Source: Amphritea pacifica
GTDB taxonomy: Bacteria > Pseudomonadota > Gammaproteobacteria > Pseudomonadales > Balneatricaceae
Direction of reading: 5' to 3'
DNA length: 64,000 bases
NCBI RefSeq assembly: GCF_016924145.1
Contig: NZ_JAFFZO010000014.1
Location: 44,487-108,486, forward strand
Part shown: positions 27,874 through 37,206 of the stretch, piece after piece
How positions within the stretch are numbered: the stretch's first letter is position 1
Layout: the number at the start of each line of letters is the position of its first letter
Translations under genes and position numbers: made by a program
The notes under the pieces: model-generated
Told to the model about the DNA's origin: nothing
The model's input: the letters and a program-made list of their open reading frames with translations, nothing else
Database searches by the model: none

Positions 27874-28173
27874 TGGACTGTGCTCATGTTCACGGGAATA
27901 GCTTTTCCTTGAGAGAGTCTTACGAATTCATTCTCTCATTAAGAGGAGTAGACATTACAGGATCAAACCTGAAAACTCATTACCTTAGCCCGAATCTGAT
28001 CCGATTACTTCCCATTGAGTTAACGAAAATTATCTTTATTGATCATTATCGTTCGATCTATCAATCATTTAATGATGAGGTTTTTCATAAATAGGAAAAA
28101 CTCTCATATACAACCATTTACTGAGCTGTATCTTACCTGCGTTTTATTAGAAATATTGTCAGGGATTAAGATT
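27874..28173. other. Intergenic region between the sulfotransferase and outer-membrane protein genes
   Basis: The region is AT-rich and holds no convincing gene. A frame from the left end gives 73 residues with no ribosome site and no recognisable domain, so it is not called. A small GAGAGA/TCTCTC inverted repeat is present near 27911-27939. Confidence 0.4.
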
Positions 28174-28728
28174 ATGAAAAAGTTTCTTTTGGGTTTAGGG
28201 GTTGTTGCTTTTCTTTCACCAGCTGTTGCCAATGCAGGGGGAGGGTATCTGGGCGCTTCATATGGATACACGAAGCTGGAACTGAGTAATACAGAAAAGG
28301 CTGCCTTAAATAGCTTTGGTATTACAGTGACAGATGATTCTGATCAGGGATACAAGATATTTGGCGGTTATCGTTATAACGATTACTTTGCGGTTGAGGC
28401 TTTTTATGCCGACTTTGGTGATCTTGAGCTTTCTAATGGCGCAGTTACGGTCTCGGAGGAAACATCGGGTTACGGTTTATCTGCAGTAGGTCTCTTACCG
28501 GTAACTGAAAATATTGATCTGTTTGCCAAGGCCGGAGTGATGAGATGGAGCATCGATGCGACTTCTAATATCGGAGGGACTGCTGGTAATGATGGCAATG
28601 ATATAACCTTTGGTGTTGGTGCTGAGTATACACTGGATGTTGTAACAGTCCGTGCAGAAATGGAGCGTTTTGAAATAGGCGACAGTAGTATGGATCTGGT
28701 TTCTGTGGGACTGGCGCTTAACTTCTGA
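28174..28728 (+). CDS. Small outer-membrane beta-barrel protein (OmpA-like/opacity type)
   Basis: A 184-residue protein with a clear signal peptide (1-22, ending ANA) and alternating-residue strands typical of an eight-stranded barrel (YLGASYGYTKLEL, YKIFGGYRYNDYFAVEAFYADFG, FGVGAEYTL), ending in the terminal Phe of NF as outer-membrane proteins do. ATG 28174 is chosen because the signal peptide starts there; the frame is open further upstream without meaning. The function is unknown; it is probably a structural or environmental-contact porin-like protein. Confidence 0.82.
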   Translation: MKKFLLGLGVVAFLSPAVANAGGGYLGASYGYTKLELSNTEKAALNSFGITVTDDSDQGYKIFGGYRYNDYFAVEAFYADFGDLELSNGAVTVSEETSGYGLSAVGLLPVTENIDLFAKAGVMRWSIDATSNIGGTAGNDGNDITFGVGAEYTLDVVTVRAEMERFEIGDSSMDLVSVGLALNF

Positions 28729-28918
28729 CCTTGAAACCATACCGCTCCGGGTTTGTTCTGAGTGTTTATCTTAATCGCTCATCTTCAGGGCTTATTTTCA
28801 GGGCTTATTCAGGAGGGAGTCTTTATCTTAAAGCTCTCTCAAGGTCGTTGTGACAGAGTCGTGGCAAGCAGAATATCAATACCCTCAGTTTTGAGGCTGC
28901 GGCTATCAGAATGATAAA

Positions 28919-28973
28919 TAACCAGCTATGCCTGAAATATTACCCGGAGGTAATTTTCGGCATAGTCTGGTTA
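28919..28973. repeat. Long imperfect inverted repeat (about 24-bp arms, CGGA loop)
   Basis: The left arm 28919-28944 and the right arm 28949-28973 are complementary except for small bulges (the shared parts are AACCAG, CTATGCC, GAAA and TTACC), closing on CGGA. It lies between the barrel gene and a small minus-strand ORF, about 190 bp after the former and 12 bp after the stop of the latter. It may be a bidirectional terminator, a structured RNA or a small mobile-element remnant. Confidence 0.75.
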
Positions 28974-28984
28974 ATCGATCGTTG

Positions 28985-29167
28985 TTAATGGCCGGGGTAA
29001 CCGTTGTCCTCCAGAGACACCGGTTCATCGCTGCTGATCCAGCAGGGGGCTTCTTCTGTGAGGATCTCAATCGGGCAGTGGCGGTCCTGAAAGCGGATGA
29101 TCTCCTGTTGTTCGATTAAACGATGGTTGCGTATCCTGTACTCGTTTGCACTGTTCGCTTTTTGCAT
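28985..29167 (-). CDS. Hypothetical small protein, 60 residues
   Basis: An unrecognised, acidic, Glu/Ile-rich 60-residue protein. The ATG is preceded by GGAG at a slightly short distance and by a GAGGATGTGGAG purine stretch. No domain, signal or membrane segment was seen. A long hairpin just past the stop could terminate it. It could still be spurious. Confidence 0.4.
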   Translation of the reverse strand: MQKANSANEYRIRNHRLIEQQEIIRFQDRHCPIEILTEEAPCWISSDEPVSLEDNGYPGH

Positions 29168-29383
29168 CTCCACATCCTCGCCGGTTAGAAGATTGTTGTT
29201 GTTCGTTTAAGTTAGTCTATTTATTCCGGGTTCGCTAAAGAACAGTTTTCATGTAAAACCTGAATCACTTGATAAAACGCAATTTAGTTATCACATATTG
29301 GCCGGTTTCGCTGGCGATATCAGGCGGTTACCGTTAGCATTGGTAGCCATGAATAAACACCCCTCTCATATAGATTTGCAGCG

Positions 29384-31477
29384 ATGAGTTATCAGGTACT
29401 GGCGCGTAAATGGCGTCCCGCTAAGTTTCAGGAAATGGTTGGTCAGGAGCACGTGCTCAAGGCACTGGTGAATGCTCTGGACGATGACCGGCTGCACCAT
29501 GCCTATCTGTTTACCGGCACCCGCGGGGTTGGTAAAACGTCGATTGCCCGATTGTTTGCCAAATCACTGAACTGTGAGACAGGTGTCTCCTCCACTCCAT
29601 GCGGCGAATGCTCAGCCTGCCGGGAGATCAGTGAAGGCCGGTTTGTCGATCTGATCGAAGTGGATGCGGCATCCCGTACCAAGGTGGAAGACACCCGCGA
29701 GCTGATGGAGAATGTGCAGTATGCTCCAACCCATGGCCGCTTCAAAGTGTACCTCATTGATGAGGTGCATATGTTGTCGACACACTCGTTCAATGCGCTG
29801 CTGAAAACGCTGGAAGAGCCGCCTCCACACGTTAAGTTTTTGCTGGCGACTACTGATCCGCAGAAGCTGCCGGTGACGATTCTGTCCCGTTGTCTGCAGT
29901 TTAATCTGAAGAATATGATTCCGGAGCGCATCGTTGAGCACCTGTGTCACGTGCTGACGGCGGAGAATATCCCCTATGAAGAACCCGCGTTGTGGCTGTT
30001 AGCCCGCTCTGCGGATGGTTCGATGCGGGACGCGCTGAGTCTGACCGATCAGGCGATCGCCTTTGGTGCCGGTTCGGTGGTTGAGGCTGATGTCCGGGCG
30101 ATGCTCGGTAGCATCGATCAGCGACTGGTATACCGTTTGGTGGACAGCCTGGCCGCACACGATGCAAAAGGGCTGCTGACCACCGTTGAAGAGCTGGCCC
30201 GTTACTCCCCTGATTACAATGCGGTGCTCGGTGATCTGATCAGTCTGATGCACCGGATCGCGCTGGCTCAGATCGTTCCGGATGCGGTAGACAATGGCCT
30301 GGGAGACCGGGATCTGGTGCTGGATCTGGCAGGCAAGCTGACCGCTGAAGATGTTCAGCTGTTTTATCAGACGGCTCTGATGGGGCGTAAAGATCTGCCC
30401 TTTGTCCCGGATGCCAGGGAAGGGGTTGAGATGACCCTGATGCGGATGCTGGCGTTCCGGCCAGTATCGGTGAGCCATCAGGGGCTGAGCCAGCCCAGCG
30501 AGACTGACTCGGCTTCTGCTGCAGCTGCTGAAGAGCCGCGTGCCGCGACACCGGTTGCTGAGCATCCGCCTGCAGATCCGTCGCCAGCCGTAGCCCGACA
30601 GACTGAGCCGCAGATTCAGCCTGTGTCTGACCCGTCTGCACCGCAGGGGCCACAGGATTCCCCTCCGGATTATGACGAATCCTATCTGCAGGGTGATGAT
30701 GAGGCACTACCGGGAAAAAAGCCTGAAACTGATTCCGAACCGCCCGTTGATGCGGGGCACACAGCCGTAACGACGCAGGTGTCGCAGCCTGGGGTCGACC
30801 TTCCCTGGGAGGAGAGCTCCCCGCTGCCATCGCAATCAGAAACTGTGGTTCATTCTATTGGGCGTCACGCTGATGAGGAGCCTGCGCAACCGGCGGTGAG
30901 TCCCGCTGAGTCAATTGCCAGTCCTCAGGTGGATTCAGCGTCTGTAGACCGTCCGGAGCTGGCTGACCAGCCCGAACCGCCGATGACTTCTCAGCCGTCA
31001 TTTGCCAACCCTGCTGTTTCAGCGGTGGAAAAGGGCGCTCCAACACCGGCAACGGTTGCAGGTCCGGAAGCTGACGTCAGTAAGGAGATCGGCCAGTTCA
31101 TGCCTGAGCAATGGGTGTTGCTGGTTGAACTGATCGGCCTGACCGGGATGACCTACAGTATCGCATCCAACACTTCACTGGAGTCGGTCGGTGATCGCTG
31201 GTGTTTTCATTACACCAACGAACAGAAAGCGCTGATCAGTGAGACCCATATTGAACGTATACGCGAATCGATTGGTCATTATTTTAACCAGCCGGTTGAG
31301 GTAGAATTCAGTTTAGGCAGTTATGGTCGTGAGACTCCCAGCCAGTATCGTGACCGCAAACGCGCTGAACGTCTGGCGCAGGCCGTCAGCTCAATTCAGA
31401 ATGACCCGGTTGTACATTCGGTGATTGAACGGTTTGCCGCCACTATCGATCTTCAGTCGGTGCAGCCCATCGATTGA
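29384..31477 (+). CDS. dnaX: DNA polymerase III subunits tau and gamma
   Basis: The clamp-loader ATPase. The full-length tau is 697 residues. Walker A GTRGVGKT is at 45-52, the zinc Cys at 64, 73, 76 and 79, Walker B LIDEVHML follows, and the sensor region is ATTDPQKLP. A Pro/Ala/Glu-rich linker (about 370-570) leads to the tau-specific C-terminal domain that binds DnaB and the alpha subunit. A slippery A-AAA-AAG heptamer at 30715-30721 should yield a gamma of 447 residues. It is first in the dnaX-ybaB-recR-rnd operon. Confidence 0.96.
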   Translation: MSYQVLARKWRPAKFQEMVGQEHVLKALVNALDDDRLHHAYLFTGTRGVGKTSIARLFAKSLNCETGVSSTPCGECSACREISEGRFVDLIEVDAASRTKVEDTRELMENVQYAPTHGRFKVYLIDEVHMLSTHSFNALLKTLEEPPPHVKFLLATTDPQKLPVTILSRCLQFNLKNMIPERIVEHLCHVLTAENIPYEEPALWLLARSADGSMRDALSLTDQAIAFGAGSVVEADVRAMLGSIDQRLVYRLVDSLAAHDAKGLLTTVEELARYSPDYNAVLGDLISLMHRIALAQIVPDAVDNGLGDRDLVLDLAGKLTAEDVQLFYQTALMGRKDLPFVPDAREGVEMTLMRMLAFRPVSVSHQGLSQPSETDSASAAAAEEPRAATPVAEHPPADPSPAVARQTEPQIQPVSDPSAPQGPQDSPPDYDESYLQGDDEALPGKKPETDSEPPVDAGHTAVTTQVSQPGVDLPWEESSPLPSQSETVVHSIGRHADEEPAQPAVSPAESIASPQVDSASVDRPELADQPEPPMTSQPSFANPAVSAVEKGAPTPATVAGPEADVSKEIGQFMPEQWVLLVELIGLTGMTYSIASNTSLESVGDRWCFHYTNEQKALISETHIERIRESIGHYFNQPVEVEFSLGSYGRETPSQYRDRKRAERLAQAVSSIQNDPVVHSVIERFAATIDLQSVQPID
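30701..30726 (+). promoter_or_regulatory. Programmed -1 ribosomal frameshift signal in dnaX
   Basis: In frame, codons 444-446 read GGA AAA AAG, so the slippery heptamer is A AAA AAG (30715-30721), as in E. coli dnaX. Slipping back one base makes the next codons GCC TGA, so translation stops after one extra residue. GAGG at 30701-30704, exactly 10 bases upstream of the heptamer, can act as the stimulating Shine-Dalgarno element. A CCGC/GCGG hairpin lies downstream (30740-30755). Confidence 0.85.
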
Positions 31478-31557
31478 GTCAGGGGTAAACCCGATTATTT
31501 TGCGAACAGATTTAACCCGGACGTGGGCGCCGGGCTTTAAAAAAGGCGAGGACGAAT

Positions 31558-31884
31558 ATGATGAAAGGTGGCATGGGTAACCTGATGAAACAGGCCCAGA
31601 AGATGCAGGCTGAGATGCAGAAAGCGCAGGAAGAGATCGCCAAGGCCGAGGTGAATGGCGAGTCCGGTGCTGGTCTGGTGAAAATCGTGATGAACGGTCG
31701 TCACGATGTGCGCAGTGTGGCGATCGATGACAGCCTGATGGAAGAGGATAAAGAGATCCTGGAAGACCTGATTGCAGCCGCAGTGAACGATGCTGTGCGT
31801 AAGGTGGAAGCGAACACCCAGGAGCGTATGGCGAAAGTCACCGGCGGCATGGGTATGCCACCGGGCTTCAATATGCCGTTCTGA
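31558..31884 (+). CDS. ybaB: Nucleoid-associated protein YbaB/EbfC
   Basis: A 108-residue DNA-binding protein of the YbaB/EbfC family: Met-rich N-terminus, a coiled helix [19 protein letters not shown], the [12 protein letters not shown] strand pair and a C-terminal helix. It is located between dnaX and recR as in most gammaproteobacteria, and is thought to aid nucleoid organisation or recombination. Confidence 0.93.
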   Translation: MMKGGMGNLMKQAQKMQAEMQKAQEEIAKAEVNGESGAGLVKIVMNGRHDVRSVAIDDSLMEEDKEILEDLIAAAVNDAVRKVEANTQERMAKVTGGMGMPPGFNMPF

Positions 31885-31899
31885 GGCTGAGTACTGACG

Positions 31900-32499
31900 A
31901 TGTCGTTTAGCCCTCTGATTCAGGATCTGATAGATGCATTTCGTGTGCTGCCCGGTGTCGGTCCGAAGACGGCTCAACGGATGGCTTTTCATCTGCTGGA
32001 ACGTGATCGCAGCGGCGCCAGTACGCTGGCATCAGCACTGACGGTGGCGGCAGAGAAGGTGGGCCATTGCAGTTGCTGTCGCACCCTGTCCGAGAACGAG
32101 CTGTGTTCGATCTGTGCCGACAACAGTCGTGATGAATCGCAGATCTGTGTACTGGAATCGCCGGTGGATATGCTCGCCATTGAGCAGACCGGGGGCTTCA
32201 ATGGTGGTTATTTTGTACTGATGGGCCACCTCTCGCCGATTGATGGTATTGGTCCCGATGATCTGGGGCTGGACCTTCTGTTTAAACGGCTGGAATCCGG
32301 TGCGGTCAAAGAGATGATTCTGGCAACCAATCCAACCGTGGAAGGTGAAGCAACGGCGCACTTTATAGCCGAACAGATAAAGCATCTGGATATCCGGGTG
32401 ACCCGTATCGCTCATGGCGTGCCGGTGGGTGGTGAACTGGAATATGTCGATGGCGGAACACTCGCCCATGCAATGGCCGGTCGCCGGTCGATGAACTGA
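31900..32499 (+). CDS. recR: Recombination mediator protein RecR
   Basis: A 199-residue protein. An N-terminal helix-hairpin-helix ([17 protein letters not shown], about 17-33), a four-Cys zinc site ([16 protein letters not shown], about 57-72) and a Toprim domain ([18 protein letters not shown]) are in the usual order. Works with RecO/RecF to load RecA at gaps. It is translated 15 bp after ybaB. Confidence 0.95.
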   Translation: MSFSPLIQDLIDAFRVLPGVGPKTAQRMAFHLLERDRSGASTLASALTVAAEKVGHCSCCRTLSENELCSICADNSRDESQICVLESPVDMLAIEQTGGFNGGYFVLMGHLSPIDGIGPDDLGLDLLFKRLESGAVKEMILATNPTVEGEATAHFIAEQIKHLDIRVTRIAHGVPVGGELEYVDGGTLAHAMAGRRSMN

Positions 32500-32506
32500 G
32501 GTACTG

Positions 32507-33673
32507 ATGACACAAGCGTATAACTGGCAGCGACTTGAAACTGCTGCAGCTGAGCCGGTCTGGATCACTGATGATGAAACGCTTGCCGATTACTGCAAGC
32601 AGTGGCAAACCCTGCCTCTGATTGCGCTGGATACCGAGTTTATCCGGGTGGATACCTTTTACCCGGTGCCTGGCCTGATACAGATCGCTGATGATACCGG
32701 CTGTTACCTCATTGATCCGCTTAAAATCGAAAACTATGCCCCCTTGGTGCAATTGTTTCGTAACCCATCAGTGCTTAAAGTACTGCATGCGGGTAATGAG
32801 GATCTGGAGCTGTTCCTCTATATGCTTGGTGAGCTGCCGCAGCCGATCTTTGATACTCAGATTGCTGCCGGTTTTCTTGGCTGGGGTTTTTCCATGGGCT
32901 ATCAGCGTTTGGTTGAGTATGCGCTGGATGTTAAGCTGGATAAGGGTGAAACCACCTCAGACTGGTTGCAGCGTCCATTGAGCGCGTCGCAGCAACTCTA
33001 TGCCGCTCTGGATGTGGCCTATCTGCCGGTGCTGTGTCAGCGCCAGATAGCGGAACTTGAAAGCCGGGGGATGCGCCAGTGGGTTGAAGAGGAGACCGCA
33101 CTGTTACTGCAGCAGACGCCGGACAGCGATCCGGATGGCGTCACTTATTACCAGCGTTTTAGTCAGGCCTGGAAGCTTCCGCCGGAAAAAATAGCCGCCC
33201 TGCGTGACCTGACCGCCTGGCGTGAGCGGATCTCCCGGCAGCGGGATGTGCCCCGTAACCGGGTGTTGAGAAATCATGCTCTGCTGGATATCGTGCATAA
33301 ATGGCCCACGGATCTGCGAGCCCTGGGGAAGGTAGAAGATATCCGTACGCAGCAGGTTAAGCAGGATGGTGAGGTGATACTGGGTTTTCTTAAAACCGCA
33401 GCCCAGTCTGCGGTAGCAAAACCGCCGGAGCCGATCCAGCAGCCATTGAGTTATAAGTGGAACAAACCCCTTAAACAGCTGAAAGCGATGGCGCGCAGTA
33501 AAGCGGAAGAGCTGAATATAGCGCCTGAGATACTGTTGCGTAAAAAAGATCTTGATGCCCTGATACGAACGGAAAATCAGGGCAAGTTCAGTCTGCCGCC
33601 GAGCCTGTCAGGCTGGCGAAAAGCGGTGATTGGCGATGCATTGTTGGAAAAATTGCAGAGCCTGGAAGTATAA
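32507..33673 (+). CDS. rnd: Ribonuclease D
   Basis: A 388-residue 3'-5' exoribonuclease for tRNA maturation. The DEDD active-site motifs are present: LDTEFIRVDTFYP (Exo I), HAGNEDLELF (Exo II) and YAALDVAYLPVL (Exo III). An HRDC domain follows near residues 215-295 (LTAWRERISRQRDVPRNRVL). It starts 7 bp after recR, last gene of the cluster. Confidence 0.94.
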   Translation: MTQAYNWQRLETAAAEPVWITDDETLADYCKQWQTLPLIALDTEFIRVDTFYPVPGLIQIADDTGCYLIDPLKIENYAPLVQLFRNPSVLKVLHAGNEDLELFLYMLGELPQPIFDTQIAAGFLGWGFSMGYQRLVEYALDVKLDKGETTSDWLQRPLSASQQLYAALDVAYLPVLCQRQIAELESRGMRQWVEEETALLLQQTPDSDPDGVTYYQRFSQAWKLPPEKIAALRDLTAWRERISRQRDVPRNRVLRNHALLDIVHKWPTDLRALGKVEDIRTQQVKQDGEVILGFLKTAAQSAVAKPPEPIQQPLSYKWNKPLKQLKAMARSKAEELNIAPEILLRKKDLDALIRTENQGKFSLPPSLSGWRKAVIGDALLEKLQSLEV

Positions 33674-33684
33674 ACAGAGAGTTT

Positions 33685-33975
33685 ATGAAAAAGATTTGTA
33701 GTGTGTTCCGCAGTTCCAAAAAAGATGAGATGTATCTTTATGTGGATAAGATGGAAAAAATGACACGGGTGCCTGATCCTCTGAAAGAGATGTTTGGTGC
33801 CCCAGTCCATGTCTTTGATATGTTGTTAACGCCGGAAAAAGAGCTGTCCCGGGTCGATGCGGCAAAGGTGCTGGAAGATATCCGTGAAAAGGGTTACTTC
33901 CTGCAGATGCCGCCCCCGAAAGATGATTATCTGCTCGATCTGTATCAGGACCGGCCAGAAACCGGAGTGCGCTAG
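33685..33975 (+). CDS. ycgL: YcgL-domain protein
   Basis: A 96-residue protein of the YcgL family ([16 protein letters not shown] at the N-terminus, [13 protein letters not shown] near the C-terminus). The family is conserved in gammaproteobacteria; its function is not established. The stop codon overlaps the GTG start of the next gene by one base, indicating translational coupling. Confidence 0.88.
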   Translation: MKKICSVFRSSKKDEMYLYVDKMEKMTRVPDPLKEMFGAPVHVFDMLLTPEKELSRVDAAKVLEDIREKGYFLQMPPPKDDYLLDLYQDRPETGVR

Positions 33976-34415
33976 TGGCCGATCAGGTATTCTGGCGCAG
34001 CAAGTCACTGCAGCAGATGTCTCCCCCGGAATGGGAATCTCTCTGTGATGGCTGCTCACTCTGCTGTCTGCATAAGCTTGAGGATGAAGATACCGGCGAG
34101 GTGCATTACACCAGCGTGGTTTGCCATCTGCTGGATATGGAGACGCTGTATTGTACGCAGTATGAAAAGCGTTGTTCGCTGGTGCCTCAGTGCGTCAAAC
34201 TGCGGCCGGAAGATGTCGAAGCGTTTCACTGGTTGCCGCCCAGCTGCGCCTACCGGCTGGTGCATGAGGGGAAAGAGCTGCCCGAATGGCATCCGTTAGT
34301 CAGTGGACGTCGGGAATCGGTGAAGGAAGCGGGTGCTTCGGTACTGAGCTGGTATGAGATTACCGATGACAAGATTGAAACCGATGATGATTACTTTGAC
34401 TATCTGATCGACTAA
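33975..34415 (+). CDS. ycgN: YcgN-family Cys-cluster protein
   Basis: A 146-residue protein with the conserved cysteine cluster [12 protein letters not shown] (about 24-35) and further Cys ([15 protein letters not shown]), typical of YcgN (UPF0260), possibly metal or Fe-S binding. The start is GTG 33975 in TAGTG, coupled to ycgL. The ycgL-ycgN pairing is conserved. It ends before a bidirectional terminator shared with rpsA. Confidence 0.88.
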   Translation: MADQVFWRSKSLQQMSPPEWESLCDGCSLCCLHKLEDEDTGEVHYTSVVCHLLDMETLYCTQYEKRCSLVPQCVKLRPEDVEAFHWLPPSCAYRLVHEGKELPEWHPLVSGRRESVKEAGASVLSWYEITDDKIETDDDYFDYLID

Positions 34416-34446
34416 CGCTGGTGTTACAGACAATTGCCAGGAATAT

Positions 34447-34474
34447 AAAAAGGAGCGCATTGCGCTCCTTTTTT
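34447..34474. terminator. Bidirectional terminator between ycgN and rpsA
   Basis: AAAAAGGAGCGC pairs with GCGCTCCTTTTT around a 3-nt loop, giving T-runs in both directions. It lies between convergent genes. Confidence 0.93.
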
Positions 34475-34497
34475 GTGTTGCGGTTCAGGCCGCAAAG

Positions 34498-36177
34498 TTA
34501 CTTCTTCGCTTCCAGCTGTGCTTTGATCAGATCACCGATCGTGGTTGGGCCGGAAAGCTCAACGGGCGCATCAGCAACAGCCTTGATAGCCGCTTTCTCA
34601 TCAGCCTGGTCTTTAGCCTTGACAGACAGCGTGATTGAACGATTACGGCGGTCCAGATTGACGATCTTCGCTTCAACCTCTTCACCGTTTTTCAAGGCAG
34701 TTGTCGCATCTTCGATGCGGTCGATGCTGATGTCCGCGACTTTCAGGTAGCCTTCGACGCCCTCTGCCAGCTCGATAGTCGCACCTTTCGGATCCACAGA
34801 CTTAACTGTACCCTTCACAATGGCGTTCTTGTCATGAACCGCAACATAGTCAGAGAACGGGTCGCCGCCCAGTTGCTTAATACCCAGTGAGATACGCTCT
34901 TTTTCAGAATCGATAGAGAGGATAACCGCTTCGACATCGTCACCTTTCTTATATTCACGCAGCGCTGTTTCACCGTCAGCATCCCAGGAGATGTCCGACA
35001 TATGCACCAGACCATCCAGATCATTTTCCAGACCGACAAAAATACCGAAGTCGGTGATGGTTTTGATCGCGCCGGTCACCTTATCGCCAGCAGCATACTG
35101 CTCAGCGAAGCTGGCCCACGGGTTAGGCGTGCACTGCTTGATACCCAGTGAGATACGACGACGCTCCTCGTCCACTTCCAGGATCATCACGTTCACTTCG
35201 TCACCAACCTGTACCACCTTGGATGGGTGAACATTTTTATTGGTCCAGGACATCTCTGAAACGTGCACCAGGCCTTCAACACCATCTTCAATCGATGCGA
35301 AACAGCCATAATCGGTCAGGTTAGTGACCCGTGCCGGTACGATAGCACCAGATGGGTAACGCGCTTTAATGGAGGACCATGGGTCTTCGCTTAGCTGTTT
35401 CAGGCCCAGAGACAGGCGGTTGGTTTCTTTATCAAACTTGATGATTCTGACGGTGATCTCATCACCGGGGTTGAGCATCTCACTTGGATGAGAGATTCGC
35501 TTCCACGCCATATCGGTGATATGCAGCAGGCCGTCAACACCGCCCAGATCGATAAATGCACCGTAGTTGGTCAGGTTCTTCACATAACCCTTAACATCCT
35601 GACCCTCTTCCAGAGTTTCCAGCAGTTCATCGCGTTGTGCGCTGTTGGCTTCCTGAAGCACGGCGCGGCGAGAGACAACAATGTTGTTGCGCTTAGGGTC
35701 GAGTTTGATCAGCTTGAACTCAAGCTCTTTACCTTCCAGGTGGTCGACATCCCGGACTGGGCGTACATCGACCAGAGAGCCAGGCAGGAACCCCTGAATG
35801 TTATTAACGTTAACAGTGAAACCACCTTTGACCTTGCCGCTGATATAGCCTTTGACCGTTTCTTCTGCATCAAATGCGCCCTGCAGGACTTCCCAGGCTT
35901 CCGCACGCTTGGCTTTCTCTCGGGATAAGCGGGTCTCACCGCTACCATCTTCAACGCTTTCCAGGGCAACTTTAACCATATCGCCCACTTGAATTTCAAG
36001 TTCGTTAGCATCGTTCAGGAACTGGCTGCGATCAATAACCGCTTCAGATTTCAGGCCAGCGTTGACAGTGACCCAGTCGCTATCGATATCGACAACCTCA
36101 CCCATCACCAGGGTACCGGGCTTCATATCGATATGTTGCAGGGATTCTTCAAATAATTCAGCAAAGCTTTCGGACAT
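34498..36177 (-). CDS. rpsA: 30S ribosomal protein S1
   Basis: The 559-residue S1, which recruits mRNA to the 30S subunit. Six S1 repeats are visible with typical turns ([62 protein letters not shown]). ATG 36177 ([12 protein letters not shown]) fits the family N-terminus and has AGGA 8-11 bases upstream; the frame opens 15 codons earlier without support. The gene is monocistronic, with its own promoter and terminator. cmk and ihfB, the usual neighbours, are absent. Confidence 0.95.
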   Translation of the reverse strand: MSESFAELFEESLQHIDMKPGTLVMGEVVDIDSDWVTVNAGLKSEAVIDRSQFLNDANELEIQVGDMVKVALESVEDGSGETRLSREKAKRAEAWEVLQGAFDAEETVKGYISGKVKGGFTVNVNNIQGFLPGSLVDVRPVRDVDHLEGKELEFKLIKLDPKRNNIVVSRRAVLQEANSAQRDELLETLEEGQDVKGYVKNLTNYGAFIDLGGVDGLLHITDMAWKRISHPSEMLNPGDEITVRIIKFDKETNRLSLGLKQLSEDPWSSIKARYPSGAIVPARVTNLTDYGCFASIEDGVEGLVHVSEMSWTNKNVHPSKVVQVGDEVNVMILEVDEERRRISLGIKQCTPNPWASFAEQYAAGDKVTGAIKTITDFGIFVGLENDLDGLVHMSDISWDADGETALREYKKGDDVEAVILSIDSEKERISLGIKQLGGDPFSDYVAVHDKNAIVKGTVKSVDPKGATIELAEGVEGYLKVADISIDRIEDATTALKNGEEVEAKIVNLDRRNRSITLSVKAKDQADEKAAIKAVADAPVELSGPTTIGDLIKAQLEAKK

Positions 36178-36326
36178 GTATATTCCTATTGGCCTGCCCC
36201 TGATAAACCGGGGGACTGCCATGTTTACACCCGCATCGTCAGCCGGACACAGGGTCAGTTTGGATAGCCCGATGGCGGCCGTGTTGGCTGACGAAAATAA
36301 CAGCAGGCATCAGGACAGGACCGCAA

Positions 36327-36355
36327 ATTATACAGAATTTGACGTTTTGATTAAA
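36327..36355 (-). promoter_or_regulatory. Candidate promoter of rpsA
   Basis: On the minus strand, TTTAAT (36350-36355) and a perfect TATAAT (36327-36332) are spaced 17 bp apart. Transcription from near 36320 would give a ~140-nt leader, long enough for S1 autoregulation. Confidence 0.55.
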
Positions 36356-36416
36356 GGGCAGCCACTTTTGGCTGTCTGAACGGGGAGGCGTAGAGGGGGA
36401 ATTAAGGGGAGGATTT

Positions 36417-37187
36417 TTAGTTGCTGAAGCTGCTCATGCGCTCGGCAAACAGCTCCTGACAGGGCTCCAGAACCGCTTTAAGGTCACTCTTCAGGCGGCT
36501 GCTCATCAGATCGGTTCTTTCGGTTTTGAAATACTCGACAACCTGCAACTCTTCAGCACGGTTATTGGCCGCGATATCCATACCATCGCCGATACAGTAG
36601 GCAAACACTGGCAGGTGGTGGTTAACGACGTCGTCGATCTGATCCTGGTCGAGTAACAGTTTATTCATCGTCAGATAGCGGCGGTACTCCTGTGCTGAGG
36701 CGGCGGCCATCCCTTTCAGCTGATTACTGTTGAACCGTTTGGATTCCTCCTGACTGGCGAGGAGCTGCCTCATGCGGGTATGAATGGTGGACACCTCCTC
36801 ATCGAAGGTGTGTGGGGCATAGCGTTCATTGGTGCGTTTGTAACGCTCCAGCTCATCCACTTTAGCCTGCAGGGTAGTAATCTGTTCCCGCATCACCTCC
36901 GCCTCATTTAGCAGCTTAAAGCGCTCCTCTTTGAGGGTGGAAATCACCTTCTCTACCGGCGTCATCGCATCCTGGGCGATGGTGGGGTTGAGGCTGGGAT
37001 CGTCGGTTGCCTGCGGTGTTGTGGTATCGAGAGGGATGACCAGTTCACCAAAGCCTTCAACTTTTTTACGGTTTTCTGCCTGTTGCTCGCTGATCACGTG
37101 ATAGACGAAATACCCGGTCACACAGGCGATGATCAGCAACACCGGAGCACCAATCAGAAGTCCAAGCTTGAGCCTGCTTAACTGCAT
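36417..37187 (-). CDS. Hypothetical membrane-anchored coiled-coil protein
   Basis: A 256-residue protein with one N-terminal membrane segment (about 9-31) and a coiled coil (about 80-118: KVISTLKEERFKLLNEAEVM and onward). The remainder is helical and periplasmic, with two Cys (YCIGDGMD and EPCQEL) that could form a disulfide. No family was recognised. It starts 19 bp after prc on the same strand, so it may work with the Prc protease in envelope maintenance. Confidence 0.7.
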   Translation of the reverse strand: MQLSRLKLGLLIGAPVLLIIACVTGYFVYHVISEQQAENRKKVEGFGELVIPLDTTTPQATDDPSLNPTIAQDAMTPVEKVISTLKEERFKLLNEAEVMREQITTLQAKVDELERYKRTNERYAPHTFDEEVSTIHTRMRQLLASQEESKRFNSNQLKGMAAASAQEYRRYLTMNKLLLDQDQIDDVVNHHLPVFAYCIGDGMDIAANNRAEELQVVEYFKTERTDLMSSRLKSDLKAVLEPCQELFAERMSSFSN

Positions 37188-37206
37188 TAAATCTATCCCT
37201 GTCGGA

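Noticed and set aside
27873-28094. 73-residue ORF between the sulfotransferase and outer-membrane protein genes
   Set aside because: No ribosome site or recognisable domain, and it begins at the start codon of the divergent gene.
29503-30830. Long minus-strand ORFs (up to 196 residues) opposite dnaX
   Set aside because: They are shadow frames of a GC-rich gene; no start signals or domains.
36178-36222. 15-codon upstream extension of rpsA
   Set aside because: The S1 N-terminus starts at [12 protein letters not shown], with AGGA in front of it.
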